Below, piece by piece: positions 46,279 to 54,517 of a DNA stretch of 64,000 bases. The position numbers and the translations under genes were made by a program. A model generated the notes under the pieces. The model was not told where the DNA came from and made no database searches. It saw nothing but the letters and a program-made list of their open reading frames with translations. The DNA comes from G963692885 sp964658655 (GTDB taxonomy: Bacteria > Acidobacteriota > Terriglobia > Terriglobales > Acidobacteriaceae): positions 124,001-188,000 of the forward strand of contig CAZZZL010000002.1 of the NCBI GenBank assembly GCA_964658655.1, in the 5' to 3' direction. Positions within the stretch are counted from its first letter, which is position 1. Each line of letters starts with the position of its first letter.

Positions 46279-47102
46279 TCGCCTTCGCCAAAGCGCACGC
46301 GTGCGGTAATGACTTTCTGATTGTCGAGCAGTCGCAGATTCCCGAGTCGCAATGGGCGGAGGCTGCGCGTCAGCTCTGTGTCCGTACGACGAGTGTCGGT
46401 GCGGATGGTGTGGAGTATTTTCGCTGGACGGGTGAGCTTGCAGGAAGTATCCGGCTGTTTAATGCAGATGGTTCGATCGCAGAGATTTCAGGGAACGGCA
46501 CGCGGTGTGTTGCCGCCTGGATGGCACACGAACGAAGCGCGGTCGAAGGTGCTGCTCTGCGTATCGAGACGGATGCCGGGATGCGTGAGTGCCGCATTGT
46601 GCGGGCGAATGGTTCGTCGTATGAGATTGTCAGCGCGATGGGTGTTCCACGGGTGCAGGCTGGTTCGGTCCGGCTTGCAGACGGAATGGTGATTGCCGGC
46701 GCTGTGGCGAACACGGGAAATCCACACTTTGTGGTTGTCGTGGACAACGATGAGTTCAGGGTTGCTGGGCGATCGTGGCAGAGTGTCGGGAAAGAGATTT
46801 GCTTCCATGCGGATTTTCCGGAGCAGACGAATGTCGAGTTTGTTCGACTGCGGGGGAGTACCGGCATCGAGATTCGGATTTTTGAACGCGGGGTTGGGCC
46901 TACTTCTTCATCGGGTACCGGTACGTGCGCGACCGGCTCTGCGTCGATTGCGCTTCACGGATGCAGGAGTCCGCTGCGGGTGACGGCGCCGGGTGGTGCG
47001 CAGATGATCGAGTGGGAGGGCGCCGGGAGTGAGATATTGCTCACTGGTCCGGCTTCACTGATTGCGAGCGGGCGGGCTTATCTCGATGGAGTTTCATCGT
47101 GA
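46275..47102 (+). CDS. dapF: Diaminopimelate epimerase homologue with both catalytic cysteines replaced by serine
   Basis: A 275-residue DapF-fold protein made of two similar lobes. Family motifs are recognisable: KAHACGNDFLIV, VGADGVEYF, FNADGSIAEISGNGTRC, TGNPHFVVVV, TNVEFV and ERGVGPTSSSGTGTC. In E. coli DapF the catalytic Cys73 and Cys217 lie in QCGNGARC and ACGSGAC; the matching positions here are Ser72 and Ser213, while the downstream cysteines (78 and 218) remain. The reaction would be LL-DAP to meso-DAP, but the chemistry must differ if this enzyme is active. TTG start at 46275 behind GGGAGA overlaps the previous stop; the ldcA start overlaps its own stop. Confidence 0.88.
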   Translation: MIAFAKAHACGNDFLIVEQSQIPESQWAEAARQLCVRTTSVGADGVEYFRWTGELAGSIRLFNADGSIAEISGNGTRCVAAWMAHERSAVEGAALRIETDAGMRECRIVRANGSSYEIVSAMGVPRVQAGSVRLADGMVIAGAVANTGNPHFVVVVDNDEFRVAGRSWQSVGKEICFHADFPEQTNVEFVRLRGSTGIEIRIFERGVGPTSSSGTGTCATGSASIALHGCRSPLRVTAPGGAQMIEWEGAGSEILLTGPASLIASGRAYLDGVSS

Positions 47103-48034
47103 GCGTGAAACTGCTCAAGCCGCCGGCGTTAAAGCCGGGAGCGAAGATAGCCGTACTGTCGTTGGCCAGCAGTTTCAAGCCTGCCCTGCTGCCGATTGGC
47201 CTGGAAGCGCTGATCAGCCTGGGATTTACACCCGTCCTGTCGGAGCATGTCTCGGCCAAGGCGCGGCCTTATTTTGCGGGCACGCCGGAAGAGCGCCTGC
47301 AGGATCTGCATGCAGCGCTGGCCGATCCGGATATCGGCGCAATTATCAGCACTCGCGGCGGTTACGGATCAAATTACCTGCTGGCGGGGCTTGACCTTGA
47401 GCTGGTTGCCAACAACCCAAAGCCGATTTTTGCGTATAGCGATATGACCAATCTGCAGAACTGGCTGCTGGACCGGACGGGACTGGTTTCATTTCATGGC
47501 CCGATGGTCACGGCTGATTTTGCAGTGCCGGACGGCGTCGACACACCGAGCTTTCTGGCTGCACTGAGTGGCCTAGCGTATGAGGTTGGTCCGTCTGAAG
47601 GGCTGCGCGTGCTGAGGAGCGGGAAGGCAGAGGGCACTCTTTACGGAGGGTGTCTAAGTCTGCTGACGGCTGCCCTGGGGACGCCGTTCGCTCCCCAGAC
47701 GGAGGGCAAGATACTTTTCATTGAAGACGTTGCCGCGCGGCCGTACCAGGTGGATCGCATGCTACGACAGATGCTGCTCGCAGGCAAATTCGACGGGGTG
47801 GGCGGCGTTGTTTTTGGCGAAATGCTGGACTGTGTTTCGCCGGGAGCTGATGCGGGATTGCTGGAAGAAGTGATCGCCGGAGCGCTGAAAGATTTTGCGG
47901 GGCCGATCGGTATCGGGCTTCGATCGGGCCATGTTTCGCGCGGGAATGTGACACTCGCATTTGGCCTTGAGGTCTCGCTTGATCTGGGCGGTGCGCCTAC
48001 GCTACGGTTTCTCGAAGCTGCTACACAAAACTAG
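47099..48034 (+). CDS. ldcA: LD-carboxypeptidase (peptidase family S66, murein tetrapeptide carboxypeptidase)
   Basis: A 311-residue cytoplasmic S66 peptidase. The nucleophile Ser is in FAYSDMTNLQNWL, preceded by STRGGYGSNYLL; the Glu of the triad is in FIEDVAARPYQVDRML and the His in LRSGHVSRGNVTLAFG. It removes the terminal D-Ala from recycled murein tetrapeptide, giving the tripeptide that Mpl uses. The GTG at 47099 overlaps the dapF stop (GTGA). It lies between dapF and mpl in one transcription unit. Confidence 0.92.
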   Translation: MSVKLLKPPALKPGAKIAVLSLASSFKPALLPIGLEALISLGFTPVLSEHVSAKARPYFAGTPEERLQDLHAALADPDIGAIISTRGGYGSNYLLAGLDLELVANNPKPIFAYSDMTNLQNWLLDRTGLVSFHGPMVTADFAVPDGVDTPSFLAALSGLAYEVGPSEGLRVLRSGKAEGTLYGGCLSLLTAALGTPFAPQTEGKILFIEDVAARPYQVDRMLRQMLLAGKFDGVGGVVFGEMLDCVSPGADAGLLEEVIAGALKDFAGPIGIGLRSGHVSRGNVTLAFGLEVSLDLGGAPTLRFLEAATQN

Positions 48035-48055
48035 AAGCATGGGGATGAAGAGACC

Positions 48056-49501
48056 TTGACTCAACACAGAGACACATCCGCGAGCAGCGCGAAACACATT
48101 CACCTGGTCGGTATTTGCGGAACAGCAATGGCGTCGCTCGCCGGTATGCTGCAACTGCAGGGGCACAAGGTCACCGGCTCGGATGCGGCTGCGTATCCGC
48201 CGATGTCAGACCTGTTGCAGGAGCTTGGCATCCCGGTGCTCGAACCGTATGCTGAAGCGAATCTTACGCCGCGGCCGGACCTGGTGATTGTTGGAAATGC
48301 GTTGTCGCGCGGCAATGTCGAACTGGAGTACGTGCTCGACCGGAAGATTCCGTTTTCTTCGCTGGCAGCTACCATTCACGAGGAGTTTCTAACGGGACGA
48401 GAATCGCTGGTGGTTGCCGGCACGCATGGCAAGACCACGACGACCAGCATGCTGGCATGGATCTACGAGGTTGCGTCGAAGCATGACGCGAAATTCGCGC
48501 CGTCCTTCATTATCGGAGGCGTCGCCGAAAATTTTGGCACCAGCTTTCAATTGCGCGACACCGGCACCTTCATTGTCGAGGGCGACGAGTATGACACGGC
48601 CTTTTTCGATAAGGGTCCGAAGTTCATGCACTACTTTCCGGATGCCGCGATCTTGACGCATGTGGAATTCGATCACGCCGATATCTATCGTGATCTGGAC
48701 GCAGTCAAGACGGCATTCAAGCGGATGGTGAACCTGGTCCCGCGGCGTGGTCGGGTGATCGCGTATGACGGCAGTGAGAACGTCACCGAGTGTGTATCGA
48801 GAGCGTTCTGCAAAGTGGAGCGGTATGGATTTGCGGCAGGTTCTGATTGGCGCATTGTCGATCTGCGGCATGAAGAAAAGGGAACACGCTGGCAGCTGGA
48901 GCATGCCGGGCAACCTGCCATGGAACTGCTGCTGCCGATGGCGGGTGAGCACAATGCTTTGAATGCAACGGCAGCTGCGGCACTGGCTGCCGGACAGGGT
49001 GTGCCGGTGGCGGCGGTTGCCGAAGCGCTCGCGACTTTCCAGAGTGTGAAGCGCCGGCTTGAAGTGCGCGCCGTGGTCGATGGCGTGACGGTGATCGATG
49101 ACTTCGCGCATCATCCGACGGCCATCCGCGAGACGTTGAAGGCCCTGCGCTCGGCCTATCCGCAGGGACGCATCTGGGCTGTGCTGGAGCCTCGTTCGAA
49201 TACTCTGCGCAGGAATGTATTTCAGAAGGAATTGATCGAGGCTCTGTCGCTTGCTGACCAGGTGGTGATTGCGGGAGTGTTCAAGCAGGAGGGCATTCCT
49301 CTAGCTGAGCGCTTGCATCCCGAGGCGATTGTGGAGGGTCTGCATGAGGCTGGCCATCCGGCGATTTTTGGGGCCGATGCCGATGCAATCGTCGATGCGA
49401 TTGCGCCGCTGCTCAAGTCGGGTGATGTGGTCGGAATATTGTCGAATGGCGGTTTCGGAGGCATCTATGAGAAGCTGCCGGAGCGATTGCGCAGGCGATA
49501 A
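48056..49501 (+). CDS. mpl: UDP-N-acetylmuramate:L-alanyl-gamma-D-glutamyl-meso-diaminopimelate ligase
   Basis: A 481-residue Mur ligase of the Mpl type. The N-terminal Rossmann part reads KHIHLVGICGTAMASLAGML, distinct from MurC, and is followed by the ATP site VAGTHGKTTTTSM, the conserved FIVEGDEYDTAFFDKGPKF and HVEFDHADIY, and the C-terminal FAHHPTAIRETL and EPRSNTLRRNVFQ. It attaches recycled L-Ala-D-Glu-meso-DAP tripeptide to UDP-MurNAc. It starts with TTG at 48056, 21 bases after ldcA. Together with ldcA and dapF it closes the tripeptide-recycling route. Confidence 0.95.
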   Translation: MTQHRDTSASSAKHIHLVGICGTAMASLAGMLQLQGHKVTGSDAAAYPPMSDLLQELGIPVLEPYAEANLTPRPDLVIVGNALSRGNVELEYVLDRKIPFSSLAATIHEEFLTGRESLVVAGTHGKTTTTSMLAWIYEVASKHDAKFAPSFIIGGVAENFGTSFQLRDTGTFIVEGDEYDTAFFDKGPKFMHYFPDAAILTHVEFDHADIYRDLDAVKTAFKRMVNLVPRRGRVIAYDGSENVTECVSRAFCKVERYGFAAGSDWRIVDLRHEEKGTRWQLEHAGQPAMELLLPMAGEHNALNATAAAALAAGQGVPVAAVAEALATFQSVKRRLEVRAVVDGVTVIDDFAHHPTAIRETLKALRSAYPQGRIWAVLEPRSNTLRRNVFQKELIEALSLADQVVIAGVFKQEGIPLAERLHPEAIVEGLHEAGHPAIFGADADAIVDAIAPLLKSGDVVGILSNGGFGGIYEKLPERLRRR

Positions 49502-49520
49502 CGCACGACGCGAGCAAACG

Positions 49521-49554
49521 CAGATCTTTCCGCTTCGGTCGAGATGACAAAAGG
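49521..49554. repeat. Dispersed intergenic repeat, copy 1
   Basis: In the 112-base gap between the convergent mpl and SPOR genes, a segment begins GCAGATCTTTC and ends TCGAGATGACAAAAGG. It resembles the segment at 54461-54505 (GCAGGTCCTTC ... CTCAGGATGACA), the two sharing both ends and a variable centre. Both lie outside genes, as expected for a small dispersed intergenic element. Confidence 0.45.
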
Positions 49555-49613
49555 CGGATGTGGCGAATGACAGTAGGGCGTGAAGGCCGGCGCCTTGATC
49601 CTCTTCCGCCAGC

Positions 49614-50504
49614 TTATTTCAGGACAGCGTTATAGCCGTTTGCAATGAGCTTTTGCCGTGCGGCGAGAGCGACGTTGCGCTGGTAGGGGCCGACCTGCAC
49701 GTGATAGAGCGAGTCCTGCGCATCGCTGCGGATGGAGGTTGCGAAGCCATGCTTGCGCAGTGAAGAGGCGAGAACTTCGGCATCGTCCTGGCGGGACATG
49801 GCGGCGATCTGCACGACGAGTACTTCGCGTGGAGTTGCGAGTGTATCGTGCGTGGTGGTGAAGACAGGATGGTGCGTGGACACGCCGTGCGCATGGACAT
49901 AAAACGGCGGTGTGTAGACGTACGGCGTGGAGGGACTACGCAGGGCATTCGGAGAAATACCTACGCGGCGGGAGTAGGGAATGCTGGCGGTCGGCACCTC
50001 CATAACGGGATGGATGGCACTGGGTTTCGAGAGGACCTGCCTGAGGACTGCACTTGGCGATGCCGGCGCAGGATTGAGCGCAGCGGTTGTTGCAGGCGCT
50101 GGCGGTTGAACTGCTTTCACTGCCGGCTGAACCTTGTGTGCAAGCGGTACCGATACCTCTGGCAGAACCATGGGCGAGGGGGCGGTGAGCTTACTGATTG
50201 CGGCAGTCGGCGTCTGCAGAGTGGGCAGCGGTACTGGCGCCAGCGAGAGCTGTATGGGCGCTGGCGGAACTACTTTAGCGATCGTCTGATTTGGAGCAGG
50301 AGCGGGAGTCGCGATGGATGCGGGCTTTGCAGCTGTGGCCATAGACTGGCTGAAGCTGCGGCGGCCGAAGCTATAGCCGAAGCCAAAAAAGAGGCCGCAG
50401 ACCATCACGAGTCCAAAGAAAATGCCAAGCAATGAAGCTGTGCCCAGCGTGAGCTGACTGTCGATCGTTTCTTCAAATTCTGAATCAGCAAACGCACTGC
50501 TCAT
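49614..50504 (-). CDS. SPOR-domain membrane protein
   Basis: A 296-residue protein with a short cytoplasmic N-terminus, one membrane helix (~20-45, LLGIFFGLVMVCGLFFGFGY), a long Pro/Ala/Val-rich periplasmic linker (~50-215), and a C-terminal SPOR domain (~220-296, EVLVVQIAAMSRQDDAEVLA, VQVGPYQRNVALAARQKL). SPOR domains bind peptide-free septal peptidoglycan, so it likely localises to division sites. It starts two bases after the SPFH gene's stop on the same strand. Confidence 0.87.
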   Translation of the reverse strand: MSSAFADSEFEETIDSQLTLGTASLLGIFFGLVMVCGLFFGFGYSFGRRSFSQSMATAAKPASIATPAPAPNQTIAKVVPPAPIQLSLAPVPLPTLQTPTAAISKLTAPSPMVLPEVSVPLAHKVQPAVKAVQPPAPATTAALNPAPASPSAVLRQVLSKPSAIHPVMEVPTASIPYSRRVGISPNALRSPSTPYVYTPPFYVHAHGVSTHHPVFTTTHDTLATPREVLVVQIAAMSRQDDAEVLASSLRKHGFATSIRSDAQDSLYHVQVGPYQRNVALAARQKLIANGYNAVLK

Positions 50505-50506
50505 GC

Positions 50507-51313
50507 TCAGCCCTCATTCACCGGTTTCTTTTCTGCTGTTGATTCGACTACCGGTGTGCCTACCTTTGCTGCGATCTTGTTAAAGAGCGACATCATTTCC
50601 ATCGGTATAGGGAAGACGATGGTGCTGTTCTTTTCCGTGGCGATGTCGGTCAGCGTCTGGAGATAGCGCAATTGCAGCGCCATTGGTTCGGTGGCGAGCA
50701 GTGCGGCGGAATCTGCGAGCTTCTGCGCGGACGCGAACTCGCCTTCGGAATTGATGATCTTGGAACGTTTTTCGCGCTCGGCTTCTGCCTGTTTTGCCAT
50801 GGCGCGCAGCATGGATTCGGGGAGGTCGACCTGTTTGACCTCGACGCTCACGACCTTCACGCCCCAGGGTTCGGTGCGTGCGTCGATGATGGTCTGGATG
50901 CGGTGATTGAGCGCTTCGCGATGGGACAGGAGTCCGTCGAGTTCGACTTCGCCCAGCACCGAACGGAGCGTGGTCTGCGCGAACTGCGACGTCTGGTAGA
51001 CGTAGTTGGTCACTTCAATGACAGCGCGCAATGGATCGACGACGCGCAGGGTGATGACGGCATTGACTTTCAGTGTGACGTTGTCGCGGGAGATGACGTC
51101 CTGCGGCGGGACTTCAAGGACTTCCTGGCGCAGGGAAACGCGGACCATCTGGTCGAAGGGACGGAAGACCAGGAAGAGGCCGGGACCCTTGGGCGCAGGG
51201 AGTGCGCGACCCAGTCGGAAGATGACGCCGCGCTCGTATTCGCGCAGAATCTTGATCGAACTCACCAGGTAAAGGAGGACGATCACAACGATGATAAGGA
51301 CTGGGAATCCCAT
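50507..51313 (-). CDS. SPFH/stomatin-like protein (slipin, NfeD partner)
   Basis: A 268-residue slipin. An N-terminal hydrophobic anchor (LIIVVIVLLYLVSSIKIL) is followed by the SPFH domain (EYERGVIFRLGRALPAPKGPG, VPPQDVISRDNVTLKVNAVI, YQTSQFAQTTLRSVLGEVEL) and a coiled-coil rich in Glu/Ala/Arg (MAKQAEAEREKRSKIINSEG). Such proteins form oligomers in the inner membrane and are usually encoded next to NfeD, as here (72 bases downstream of the nfeD gene). Confidence 0.93.
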   Translation of the reverse strand: MGFPVLIIVVIVLLYLVSSIKILREYERGVIFRLGRALPAPKGPGLFLVFRPFDQMVRVSLRQEVLEVPPQDVISRDNVTLKVNAVITLRVVDPLRAVIEVTNYVYQTSQFAQTTLRSVLGEVELDGLLSHREALNHRIQTIIDARTEPWGVKVVSVEVKQVDLPESMLRAMAKQAEAEREKRSKIINSEGEFASAQKLADSAALLATEPMALQLRYLQTLTDIATEKNSTIVFPIPMEMMSLFNKIAAKVGTPVVESTAEKKPVNEG

Positions 51314-51385
51314 GGGGATGGCTCCTGACGTGGATTGTAGCGTAGCTACGTTGGGTATTCTCTTATTCCTAAGTGGTAGGAAATT

Positions 51386-52681
51386 TTAGAGAATCGGTTC
51401 AACAAACAAGAGTAGACCCTTCCGTGCGATCACGCGGACGGAATCGCCCTGCTTGATGGGAGAGGTGCTTTCGGCCTGCCATAATTCGCCGTGAATGAAA
51501 ATCTGGCCGTGGGGATTGATGGCATCACTGGCAACGGCGGTCTGGCCGATCATGGTATCGACGCCCAGGATGGTCTTGTTGCGGCGGGCGAGCAGGGCGA
51601 TGCGGACCAGGAAGATTGTAATGAGGCCGAAAGCGATGCCGGTTGCGAGGGCGGTCGCCAAGTGGACGCGCATTTCCGGGATGGGGCCGTCCACCAGCGT
51701 GAGCGCACCGAAGACCAGGCAGACGATGCCGGCAAAGGCGAGCACGCCATGGCTCGCGAATTTCACTTCGAGCAGCATGAGCGCGAAGGCGATGATGAGC
51801 AGCAGGCCGGAGGCGTAATGCAGCGGCAGAAGGTTCAGTGCGAAGAGCGAAATGAGTACCAGGACGGTGCCGAGAGCACCGGGAATGATGGTGCCGGGGG
51901 CATTGAATTCGATGTAAATGAGCAGGCCGCCGAGCACGAGGATGAGGACGGCGAGGTTGGGGTCCATGAGCCAGTCGAGGACTCGTTCGCGGATGGTCGG
52001 CTCGATCTGGGCAAGCTGGGCGTCGCGGGTGTGCAGGACAACAGTGCTGCCGTCGAAGCGGGTGACGGTGCGGCCATCGACGGCATTGAGCAGCGAGGGA
52101 ATGTCGGAGGCGACGATGTCGATCAGGCCGAGATCTTTCGCTTCCTTTTCGGTATAGGACTTGGACTGACGGACGGCATCTTCGGCGGCAGACGGATTGC
52201 GGCCGCGGCGGGAGGTGTAGGAGCGCAGGAAAGCTGCCGTATCGTTCTCGAGCTTGAGCTTCATGGTGTCGTCGATTTTGGCGCCTTCGACAACGGGGTG
52301 GGCGGCGCCGGCATTGGTGCCGGGCGCCATGGCGGCGATATCGGCTGCTTCGAGCAGGAAGAATCCGGCTGACCCGGCCCGGGCGCCTGTTGGTCCGACG
52401 AAGACGATGACCGGCACCGGCGACGCGAGGATTTTGCTGGTGATGGCGCGCATGGAGGTAAGCAGGCCGCCGGGCGTGTCGAGCTCAATGACGATAGCCG
52501 AAGCATGCGCGGTTGCTGCAGCGTCAAGACCACGGGCAACGTAGCCCTCGCTCACAGGCTGGATGGTGTCGCGAAGGTGGAGGACATAGACATCCGGAGG
52601 ATTCGCGGGCGCGGGCCATGCACGCAGGCTCAGCAGGATAGCAACGAGTGCGAGCAGGAGAGACAAGCGGCGAGTGTTCAT
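51386..52681 (-). CDS. nfeD: NfeD-family membrane serine protease
   Basis: A 431-residue long-form NfeD. A signal peptide leads to a ClpP-like serine protease domain (~30-230) with IELDTPGGLLTSMRAI, the nucleophile Ser in GARAGSAGFFLL, and YTEKEAKDLGLID; in related proteins Ser and Lys form the dyad. Four to five membrane helices follow (~240-370), then a C-terminal OB-fold (GQTAVASDAINPHGQIFIHG). It is thought to cleave stomatin-like partners. Its ATG overlaps the stop of the TPR gene by four bases, and the slipin follows. Confidence 0.92.
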   Translation of the reverse strand: MNTRRLSLLLALVAILLSLRAWPAPANPPDVYVLHLRDTIQPVSEGYVARGLDAAATAHASAIVIELDTPGGLLTSMRAITSKILASPVPVIVFVGPTGARAGSAGFFLLEAADIAAMAPGTNAGAAHPVVEGAKIDDTMKLKLENDTAAFLRSYTSRRGRNPSAAEDAVRQSKSYTEKEAKDLGLIDIVASDIPSLLNAVDGRTVTRFDGSTVVLHTRDAQLAQIEPTIRERVLDWLMDPNLAVLILVLGGLLIYIEFNAPGTIIPGALGTVLVLISLFALNLLPLHYASGLLLIIAFALMLLEVKFASHGVLAFAGIVCLVFGALTLVDGPIPEMRVHLATALATGIAFGLITIFLVRIALLARRNKTILGVDTMIGQTAVASDAINPHGQIFIHGELWQAESTSPIKQGDSVRVIARKGLLLFVEPIL

Positions 52682-54381
52682 TGCGTTTTCTGCTGGCGGT
52701 TCTGGATGGTCTGTTGGAGGGTGCGGGCGGTCGTGTTGGCTGGATCGAGAGCGAGGGCCTGCTGGACATCGGCCGCGGCCACGGTCGGCTGGTTGGCCGC
52801 GAGGTCGAGACGGGCCAGGACCACGTAGGCGGGTGAGCTTGGCTTGAGTTTGATGGAAGTTTGCGCCTCGTTACGGGCGGCGTTGTCGTCGCCGTCGCGC
52901 TCGCGCACTTCGGCGAGACCGGCGTGGGCCGACGCATTTGCGCTATCAAGGGCGAGGGCGCCCTGGAATTCGCGCTCGGCTTCGAGAATCAGGCCTTCGC
53001 CCAGGTAGCGCTGGCCTTCCCTGGTTAACTCGGCTGCGCGCGCGGCTGGTGGCATGGCATCGAGGCGCATCGACTGCATCTGTTCAATCGCGAAGGCTGC
53101 CTGGCGAAAGGAGGCGTCGTTGAAGCTGCGCTTGATCCGCTCGAGCGGGCCGCCGGATGCAGATGCCGGGTCAGTGGCGGCGACGGCTGTGGTGGAGGGG
53201 TTGGGCGTGAAGGTCGTGTTTTCGGGCTGTGGCTGGGTGCGGATCCTGGTGGCGAAGGATTGTATTTCGGAGTCCATAGGACGGAGCTTGAGAGCCTGGT
53301 TGATGGCGGCTGTCGCGCCGGCTTTATCACCCTTGCGATTCAGTGCAACGGCGAGGTTGAAGGCGTAGTCGGCGTCTGCGGTGTCATTCGCGGCGGCCTG
53401 GCGGAAGAGCGAGGAGCCATCCTGGCCGCGCCGGCTCTGGGCGACGCCTTCGTTATTCAGGACTTCGGAAAGGGGAAGCTGGCCGGCGATGAAGCCGAAG
53501 GCATCTTCCGCCTTGGCGTAGTTGCCGGTGTAGAAGAAGGCGAGGCCGCGATAAAACTCGCCGAGCAGGGCATTGGGATCGGTCTTGGGCAGGTGGCCGA
53601 GCGCGGCCGCAGCGAGGTCATACTGCTGGTTCGCGAAATAGGCCTGGCCGAGGGCGAGCCATGCCGCACTGTACCTGGGATTGATCTGGGTGGCGTCCTT
53701 GAGGTGACGCACGCGGTCGGCGGCATTGGGATCAACCAGGCCGCGGATGTAGTTCTCGAAGCCATCGATGCGCAGGTTGCCGCCGGCAGCGACGAAGGTG
53801 CTTTCGGAGACGCTGTACTGGGGGTCAAGTGCGCGGGCAACGCGCCAGGCCGTGCTGTTGAGTACTTCGAGCAGGCGCGAAATGTCCGCTTCCTGGTCGA
53901 GCGGCTGTTCGAGACGCAGCTGGTTCATGTCGAGCAGCTGTGTATGCGTGGTGAAGCGCTGACCCTGCAGGGCATAGCTTCCGATGACGATGTAGTCCGC
54001 ATCGAGTGTCTGGGCGATGCGGATGGCGGTGGCACGCGAGGGTTGAAAATTTGCCGGCAGACCAAGATGCGTCAGCGCGTACTGACGGTCGATGCGGCCG
54101 ATGGGCAGGAAGCCCGCCGCACCCAGGCGCTGATTCAACACTTCCGGAACGGCTTCGCCGATCCAGTCGAGATTCGCCTGGCCGGTGCGATTTTCATAGG
54201 GCAAAACCAGCAGCAGGCGATGCTCTCTCGCGGACGAGGCCAACAGCTGGCCAGAACCGCCTGATGGGCCCTGGGCGGTGGCGATGGAAGCATGGCAGAG
54301 CGCGAGCAAAACGACGGCAGCAAGGGAGATGTATCCGCTGAGCGGTTGGTCGAACGAACGGAAATATCGGCAGCTTCGCAC
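52678..54381 (-). CDS. Exported tetratricopeptide-repeat protein
   Basis: A 567-residue protein with a signal peptide (LAAVVLLALCHASIATAQ). Residues ~50-165 form a CsgG/FlgO-like alpha/beta domain (LLLVLPYENRTGQANLDWIG, DADYIVIGSYALQGQRF). Several TPR units fill ~190-370 and ~440-560 (NPRYSAAWLALGQAYFANQQ, NAASAHAGLAEVRERDGDD). It probably scaffolds a periplasmic complex. The four-base overlap with nfeD suggests coupling to the NfeD/slipin membrane system; this is inferred from gene order only. Confidence 0.82.
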   Translation of the reverse strand: MRSCRYFRSFDQPLSGYISLAAVVLLALCHASIATAQGPSGGSGQLLASSAREHRLLLVLPYENRTGQANLDWIGEAVPEVLNQRLGAAGFLPIGRIDRQYALTHLGLPANFQPSRATAIRIAQTLDADYIVIGSYALQGQRFTTHTQLLDMNQLRLEQPLDQEADISRLLEVLNSTAWRVARALDPQYSVSESTFVAAGGNLRIDGFENYIRGLVDPNAADRVRHLKDATQINPRYSAAWLALGQAYFANQQYDLAAAALGHLPKTDPNALLGEFYRGLAFFYTGNYAKAEDAFGFIAGQLPLSEVLNNEGVAQSRRGQDGSSLFRQAAANDTADADYAFNLAVALNRKGDKAGATAAINQALKLRPMDSEIQSFATRIRTQPQPENTTFTPNPSTTAVAATDPASASGGPLERIKRSFNDASFRQAAFAIEQMQSMRLDAMPPAARAAELTREGQRYLGEGLILEAEREFQGALALDSANASAHAGLAEVRERDGDDNAARNEAQTSIKLKPSSPAYVVLARLDLAANQPTVAAADVQQALALDPANTTARTLQQTIQNRQQKTQ

Positions 54382-54460
54382 GTCAGGCTGATTATAGCTT
54401 TGTCATTGTGCCGGAATGTAGGGATCCCGGTGGTAGTTTTCTGAGGCGGGTGGTGAAAAC

Positions 54461-54505
54461 GCAGGTCCTTCGGCTACGTTTCACTTCACTCAGGATGACA
54501 TTTCT
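54461..54505. repeat. Dispersed intergenic repeat, copy 2
   Basis: In the 136-base gap between the GT39 and TPR genes. It begins GCAGGTCCTTCGG and continues to CTCAGGATGACATTTC, matching the two ends of the segment at 49521-49554. The centre carries CGTTTCACTTCA. No promoter-like motif was recognised around it. Confidence 0.45.
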
Positions 54506-54517
54506 GCGGCGTAGTGT

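Noticed and set aside
51491..52372. Plus-strand open frame (293 codons) opposite nfeD
   Set aside because: It is very rich in Asp, Glu and Gly with no recognisable fold, and fully antisense to a well-supported nfeD gene.
53260..54264. Long plus-strand open frame (334 codons) opposite the TPR gene
   Set aside because: It is antisense to a protein with a signal peptide and TPR repeats, and its composition (Gly/Val/Ala/Asp runs without domain motifs) is what GC-rich coding DNA yields on the opposite strand.
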